A stretch of DNA of 64,000 nucleotides. Source: Arthrobacter sp. SW1 (GTDB lineage: Bacteria; Actinomycetota; Actinomycetes; Actinomycetales; Micrococcaceae). The notes under the pieces are model-generated. The model searched no databases. It was given only the letters and a program-made list of their open reading frames with translations, and was not told the DNA's origin. This document shows positions 59,399 through 64,000 of the stretch, piece by piece. Where the stretch lies: assembly GCF_001766675.1 (NCBI RefSeq), contig NZ_MJLT01000012.1:124001-188000 (forward strand), given 5' to 3'. Position numbers and translations under genes: made by a program. How positions within the stretch are numbered: the first letter of the stretch is position 1; each line of letters starts with the position of its first letter.

Positions 59399-62300
59399 AT
59401 GAGCACACCAATCCGGGAATCCCGCGCCGCTGCCGCAGGCGCCGCAGGAAGCCACGACCTTCCGGACGCCGGACATTTCCAGGAACTCGGCAACGAAGCC
59501 ACTGCCCTCGTCCGCCACTGGCTCACCGAGGCCTCGAAGATCCCCGTTGACATCTCCGCCCAGCGCCTCGCCGGCGTCCTGAAGGACCCCAACGGCCTGG
59601 AATTCACGGTCGGATTCGTCGACGGCGTCATCCGCCCCGAGGATCTCTCCGTCGCCGGCCGCAACCTGGCCAAGCTCGCCCCGAAGGTCCCGGCGTTCCT
59701 GCCCTGGTACATGCGCGCCGCCGTGCGTACCGGTGGCATCATGGCCCCGATCCTGCCGCAGGTGGTCATCCCGATTGCCCGCAAGGTGCTTCGTGAAATG
59801 GTCGGCCACCTGATTGTCGACGCCACCGACGCCAAGCTCGGCCCCGCCATCGCGAAGATCAAGCAGGACGGCGTCCACCTGAATATCAACCTGCTCGGCG
59901 AAGCCGTGCTGGGCGAACACGAAGCCGACCGCCGCCTCGAGGGAACCCTCAAGCTGTTGGCGCGTGACGACGTCGATTACGTCTCCATCAAGGAATCCTC
60001 CACGGTGGCCCCGCACCCGCTCTGGGCCTTCGACGAAGCCGTGGACCACGTGGTGGAAAAGCTCACCCCGCTGTACCGCCTGGCTGCCGCCAAGTCCAAG
60101 TTCATCAACCTGGACATGGAGGAATACAAGGACCTCAGCCTCACCATGGCTGTGTTCAAGAAGATCCTGGACAAGCCGGAGTTCAAGAACCTCGAAGCCG
60201 GCATCGTGCTCCAGGCCTACCTCCCGGACGCACTGGCCGCCATGCAGGAACTGCAGGAATGGGCCGCCGCGCGCCGCGCCAACGGTGGCGCTCCCATCAA
60301 GGTCCGCGTGGTCAAGGGCGCCAATCTGCCCATGGAACAGGTCCAGGCCTCCATCCAGGGCTGGCCGCTGGCCACCTGGGGCACCAAGCAGGACTCTGAC
60401 ACCAACTACAAGCGCGTCCTCAACTACGCCCTCACCCCGGAGCGCATCGACGCCGTCCGGATCGGCGTTGCCGGCCACAACCTCTTCGACGTCGCCTTCT
60501 CCTGGCTGCTCGCCAAGGAACGCGGCGTCACCCAGGGCATCGAGTTCGAAATGCTCCTCGGCATGGCTACCGGCCAGGCAAGCGCGGTCCGCAAGGACGT
60601 CGGCAGCCTCCTCCTCTACACCCCGGTGGTGCACCCGGGTGAGTTCGACGTCGCCATCGCCTACCTGATCCGCCGCCTCGAAGAAGGCGCCAGCCAGGAC
60701 AACTTCATGTCCGCGGTCTTCGAACTCAGCGAGAACGAGACCCTCTTCGAACGCGAAAAGCAGCGCTTCTTCGCTTCCCTCGCGGAGCTGGACGATTCGG
60801 TGCCGGCGCCGAACCGCACGCAGGACCGCACCAAGGCTCCGGTTCCGGCGCCCCGTGAAGGCTTCGTCAACACTCCGGATACGGATCCCGCCCTTCCGGC
60901 CAACCTCGCCTGGGGCCGGGCCATCATGGAGCGCGTTCCGGGTTCCACCGTTGGCAACGACGTGGTCGAATCCACGAAGGTCTCCTCGGCCGAGGAACTG
61001 GACCGCATCATCGCCACCGCCGTGGACGCCGGAAAGGCCTGGGGTGCCCTGCCCGCCGCCGAGCGCGCCGCCATCCTGCACCGCGCCGGCGACATCCTGG
61101 ACGCCCGCCGCGCCGAACTCCTCGAGGTCATGGCCTCCGAAACCGGCAAGACCATCGAACAGGGCGATCCGGAAGTCAGCGAAGCTGTCGACTTCGCGCA
61201 CTACTACGCCGAGCGTGCCAAGGACCTGGAAAAGGTCGACGGCGCCACCTTCGTCCCGGCGAAGCTCACCGTGGTGACCCCGCCGTGGAACTTCCCGGTC
61301 GCCATCCCTGCAGGCTCCACCCTCGCGGCACTCGCCGCCGGCTCCGCCGTCGTCATCAAGCCCGCAAAGCAGGCACGCCGCTCCGGTTCCGTCATGGTCG
61401 ATGCCCTGTGGGAAGCCGGTGTTCCCCGCGAAGTGCTGGCGCTCGTCCAGCTCGAAGAGCGTGATCTCGGCACCCAGCTGGTGTCCCACCCGGACGTGGA
61501 CCGCGTGATCCTCACCGGCGGCTACGAAACCGCCGAACTGTTCCGCTCCTTCCGCAAGGACCTGCCGCTGCTGGCCGAAACTTCCGGCAAGAACGCGATC
61601 ATCGTCACCCCGCACGCGGACCTGGACCTCGCGGCCAAGGACGTGGTGCAGTCCGCGTTCGGCCACGCCGGTCAGAAGTGCTCCGCTGCGTCCCTGGTGA
61701 TCCTGGTGGGCTCCGTGGCGACCTCCAGCCGCTTCCGCAACCAGCTGCTGGACGCCGCCCGCTCACTGAAGGTGGGCTACCCGGACCTGGCCACCACCCA
61801 GATGGGCCCGATCATCGAGCCGGCCAAGGGCAAGCTGCTCCACGCCCTGACCACCTTGGGCGACGGCGAAAGCTGGGCCATCAAGCCGGAGAAGCTGGAC
61901 GAAACCGGCCGGCTGTGGTCCCCGGGCATCCGCTACGGCGTGAAGCGCGGTTCCTACTTCCACCTCACCGAGTTCTTCGGTCCCGTGCTCGGCGTGATGA
62001 CCGCGGCCACTCTCGAGGAGGCCATCGCCATCCAGAACGAGATCGAATACGGCCTCACCGCGGGCCTGCACTCCCTGGACTCCGAGGAGATCGGCACCTG
62101 GCTGGAAACCATCCAGGCCGGCAACCTGTACGTCAACCGCGGCATCACCGGCGCGATCGTGCAGCGCCAGCCCTTCGGCGGCTGGAAGAAGTCGGCCGTG
62201 GGCGCCGGTACCAAGGCCGGCGGCCCGAACTACCTGATCGGCCTGGGCAGCTGGGTTCCGGCCGAGCCGTCCGCCAAGCCCGGTGCCACCCTGAATGGCC

Positions 62301-62875
62301 CGGCCGCGTCGATCCTCGCCGCAGCCAAGACGGCCGTCAGCCCTGAGGAAGCGGCCGCCCTGCAGCAGGCCCTCTACAGCGACGCCGCCGCCTGGGCGGA
62401 AGAATTCGGCACCGCCAAGGACGTCTCCGGACTCAGCGCCGAACGCAACGTCTTCCGCTACCGGGCCCTCCCGGTGACCGTCCGCCTCTCCGAAGGTGCG
62501 CCGCTCGCGGAGTTGCTCCGCGTGGTGGCCGCAGGCGCGGTGGCCGGATCGGCACTCACGGTGTCCTCCGCCGTCGTGCTTCCGGACGCAGTGGTGGCCG
62601 CCTTCGCCGAGGCGGGTGTCATCGCCCGGATCGAGAACGACGCCGAATGGCTGGCGTCGGCGGCGCGGATCAACGGCGGACGCATCCGCCTGATCGGCGG
62701 GGATTACACCGCCCTGGCCGAGGCCACCGGCGGACGGCCCGACGTCGCGGTCTACCACGGCCAGGTCACTCCGGCCGGCCGGATCGAGATGCTGCCCTTC
62801 CTGCACGAGCAGGCTGTCAGCATCACCGCACACCGCTTCGGAACCCCGAACCACCTCTCGGATGCCCTGATCTAG
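59399..62875 (+). CDS. putA: Bifunctional proline dehydrogenase / glutamate semialdehyde dehydrogenase
   Basis: The 1158-residue PutA oxidises proline to glutamate. The PRODH barrel (about 60-450) shows VHLNINLLGEAVLGEHEADR, and AYLPDALAAM, with IKVRVVKGANLPMEQ. The ALDH part (about 500-1000) has TPPWNFPVAIPAG, LAETSGKNAIIV (Glu) and GQKCSAAS (catalytic Cys761). A C-terminal region of about 200 residues follows. No N-terminal ribbon-helix-helix is present, so PutA is not its own repressor here; the adjacent LysR may be the regulator. Confidence 0.95.
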   Translation: MSTPIRESRAAAAGAAGSHDLPDAGHFQELGNEATALVRHWLTEASKIPVDISAQRLAGVLKDPNGLEFTVGFVDGVIRPEDLSVAGRNLAKLAPKVPAFLPWYMRAAVRTGGIMAPILPQVVIPIARKVLREMVGHLIVDATDAKLGPAIAKIKQDGVHLNINLLGEAVLGEHEADRRLEGTLKLLARDDVDYVSIKESSTVAPHPLWAFDEAVDHVVEKLTPLYRLAAAKSKFINLDMEEYKDLSLTMAVFKKILDKPEFKNLEAGIVLQAYLPDALAAMQELQEWAAARRANGGAPIKVRVVKGANLPMEQVQASIQGWPLATWGTKQDSDTNYKRVLNYALTPERIDAVRIGVAGHNLFDVAFSWLLAKERGVTQGIEFEMLLGMATGQASAVRKDVGSLLLYTPVVHPGEFDVAIAYLIRRLEEGASQDNFMSAVFELSENETLFEREKQRFFASLAELDDSVPAPNRTQDRTKAPVPAPREGFVNTPDTDPALPANLAWGRAIMERVPGSTVGNDVVESTKVSSAEELDRIIATAVDAGKAWGALPAAERAAILHRAGDILDARRAELLEVMASETGKTIEQGDPEVSEAVDFAHYYAERAKDLEKVDGATFVPAKLTVVTPPWNFPVAIPAGSTLAALAAGSAVVIKPAKQARRSGSVMVDALWEAGVPREVLALVQLEERDLGTQLVSHPDVDRVILTGGYETAELFRSFRKDLPLLAETSGKNAIIVTPHADLDLAAKDVVQSAFGHAGQKCSAASLVILVGSVATSSRFRNQLLDAARSLKVGYPDLATTQMGPIIEPAKGKLLHALTTLGDGESWAIKPEKLDETGRLWSPGIRYGVKRGSYFHLTEFFGPVLGVMTAATLEEAIAIQNEIEYGLTAGLHSLDSEEIGTWLETIQAGNLYVNRGITGAIVQRQPFGGWKKSAVGAGTKAGGPNYLIGLGSWVPAEPSAKPGATLNGPAASILAAAKTAVSPEEAAALQQALYSDAAAWAEEFGTAKDVSGLSAERNVFRYRALPVTVRLSEGAPLAELLRVVAAGAVAGSALTVSSAVVLPDAVVAAFAEAGVIARIENDAEWLASAARINGGRIRLIGGDYTALAEATGGRPDVAVYHGQVTPAGRIEMLPFLHEQAVSITAHRFGTPNHLSDALI

Positions 62876-62884
62876 CGGTCCGCG

Positions 62885-62923
62885 AAGGAGCCCGGCGCTA
62901 TGCAGCGCCGGGCTCCTTGTTTT
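62885..62923 (+). terminator. Terminator after putA
   Basis: Perfect 15-bp arms (62885-62899 and 62904-62918) around ATGC, followed by GTTTT. It overlaps the stop of the convergent MpaB gene. Confidence 0.85.
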
Positions 62924-63833
62924 AAGCGGCGTAGCCGAGGCGCCGGAGCCGTTCCCGGGCGGCCTTTTCGCTGGAACTTTGCCGCCCCAGCCCCAAGCGG
63001 ACGACGGCGAGCACGGCTTTTGCGGGCAGAACCGTTGGCAGGGGGAGGGGACCAAGGTGCGGCTTCCGCAGGCCCAGCAGCTCCCGGTACCGCGGCTCCA
63101 GGCTGGCGACCGCGGCGTTGAAGAGGATCCGGTAGCCGGGACGCAGCGACGGCGCGAGGGGAGGCCTGCGGATGAATTCCACGGTTTCACGGAGCCGGGC
63201 GTCGGCGCGCAACTCGCCCGAGGCGTACCAGCGGTCCATCTTCTCCCGGACCTCCGCCTCCGTGACCGGCGGATCAACCACTCCCATCAGCCGCCCTGCC
63301 TGGGCCCATTCGCGCACGTAGGCATCCGGCCCGCCCGGGATGGGCCCGCCCCAGATGCGGTGCACGGCGACGAAGGAATCGGCGTAGGCGGCATGCACCC
63401 AGCCGAGTAGATGCGGGTCCAGCGCGGAGTACGGGCGTTCTTCGCCGTCATTTCCCGCGTATGTTCCGTGCACCGTTTCGTGGATCCGGCGCACCTGCGC
63501 CGTCGCGTTCCGGGCGGCTTCACGGGATCCGTAGCTCACCGTGAAGATCCAGCGGATGGTACCCGCCAGGCGGCCCAGGGGATCCTGCTGGAACGCCGAA
63601 TGGTCGTAGACTCCGGCCAGCGCCCCCGGGTGCAGCGACTGCATGAGCAGCACCCGGATGCCGGAAATGATGGTGGCCACGGAGCCGTGCACCGCCCAGA
63701 CCGCGGACCCTGGCAGATGGTAGCCCGGGTCCTCGCCCTCGGCGAGCTCCAGGACCCAATCGGGGACGCCCTGCGGGTTGCCCGTGAAGGTGCTCCGCAG
63801 CTCTCCCTGCCACTTTCGGATGACGCTGAGCAT
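62922..63833 (-). CDS. MpaB-type oxygenase (DUF2236)
   Basis: The 303-residue protein is of the oxygenase MpaB family (DUF2236), heme-binding enzymes including rubber-cleaving latex-clearing proteins. GSAVWAVHGSVATIISGIRV, LHPGALAGVYDHSAFQQDPL, RLAGTIRWIFTVSYG and ALDPHLLGWVHAAYADSFV are in the helical core with His candidates for heme. No signal peptide is seen. Rubber cleavage is not claimed. Confidence 0.85.
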   Translation of the reverse strand: MLSVIRKWQGELRSTFTGNPQGVPDWVLELAEGEDPGYHLPGSAVWAVHGSVATIISGIRVLLMQSLHPGALAGVYDHSAFQQDPLGRLAGTIRWIFTVSYGSREAARNATAQVRRIHETVHGTYAGNDGEERPYSALDPHLLGWVHAAYADSFVAVHRIWGGPIPGGPDAYVREWAQAGRLMGVVDPPVTEAEVREKMDRWYASGELRADARLRETVEFIRRPPLAPSLRPGYRILFNAAVASLEPRYRELLGLRKPHLGPLPLPTVLPAKAVLAVVRLGLGRQSSSEKAARERLRRLGYAA

Positions 63834-63872
63834 CTTCCATTCTGTGCGCGGGGGCGGGGGTGGCGTAAAGGG

Positions 63873-64000
63873 CTATGTGCTCCGGCTCAGTGCCGCGAGT
63901 TCCTGGAGCCGCTGGTGCGAGACGCTGCCTGCTTCGGTTGTCCAAAGGGTCAACTGCTGTTCGGGATCTCCGGAATAGCGGAAGGAATCCCAACTGAAGG
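63873..64000 (-). CDS. C-terminal end of an MmyB-like helix-turn-helix regulator, partial
   Basis: The frame entering from the window edge reads FSWDSFRYSGDPEQQLTLWT, then TEAGSVSHQRLQELAALSRS and a Thr before the TAG stop at 63873-63875. This resembles the end of the MmyB-type ligand-binding domain of XRE-family regulators (conserved acidic-GDP, L-x-L-W/Y-T-x-E-x-G-S pattern). The remainder lies outside. Identification rests on 41 residues. Confidence 0.5.
   Translation of the reverse strand, partial: FSWDSFRYSGDPEQQLTLWTTEAGSVSHQRLQELAALSRST

Noticed and set aside
59336..61666. A 776-codon minus-strand frame opposite putA
   Set aside because: Mirror frame of a strongly conserved gene, with no recognisable domain.

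Overview
The window is high-GC chromosomal DNA whose gene content and order fit an actinobacterium of the Micrococcaceae, close to Arthrobacter, Pseudarthrobacter or Paenarthrobacter. This rests on the dnaX-recR pair preceded by a small SRP RNA, a DUF3151 gene after class II aldolase, an EF-G2 paralogue, a TIGR03364-type oxidase, large Tat- and Sec-exported proteins, and frequent GTG starts with ATGA or GTGA overlaps. No phage, transposase, integrase or CRISPR array was seen.

Layout. 1-4766: end of a PGQY-repeat membrane protein, an RNA 2'-O-methyltransferase, a secreted lipase, fructose-bisphosphate aldolase (fba) and DUF3151. 4919-9355: secreted M14 carboxypeptidase, then a gluconate locus (divergent GntR regulator, gluconokinase, gluconate permease) and a TfoX-like protein. 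9388-12488: an NCS1 permease and purA. 12882-15814: an ECF sigma factor overlapping a putative anti-sigma gene, then small conserved genes. 16056-19341: an ngcEFG-type sugar ABC importer without its ATPase. 19431-23459: two small genes, then the purSQL operon on the minus strand. 23847-32305: a large membrane glycosyltransferase, a DUF1540 Cys-rich protein, a secreted subtilase and EF-G2. 32302-34708: a minus-strand operon of an OhrR-like regulator, a Streptomyces-subtilisin-inhibitor-like (SSI-like) lipoprotein, a conserved protein commonly called a DNA glycosylase, and a second, leaderless SSI-like protein. 34822-35376: two 74-residue sister proteins. 35454-39134: a mesX-mesD-flavin reductase operon with a divergent LysR gene. 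39227-50137: lysC, an ABC-2 exporter, an MFS transporter, a GNAT acetyltransferase, recR, dnaX and the SRP RNA. 50207-56718: a phosphonate-catabolism operon (phosphonoacetate hydrolase, OPA-type transporter, aldehyde dehydrogenase, LysR, FAD oxidase). 56815-64000: NUDIX, a NIF3/YqfO-like protein, a possible small RNA, tRNA-Ser(GGA), a LysR gene divergent from putA, an MpaB-type oxygenase and the end of an MmyB-like regulator.

Three parts stand out. The mes cluster predicts an oxygen-dependent, folate-independent methionine synthase of the MesD type with its DUF1852 partner MesX, plus a flavin reductase and a regulator. The phosphonate operon has the aldehyde dehydrogenase and C-P hydrolase steps, but a flavoprotein oxidase where a transaminase is usual. 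The SSI pair brackets an unrelated gene in one operon, and one copy has lost its signal peptide and one disulfide. Several long, near-perfect palindromes lie between convergent genes.
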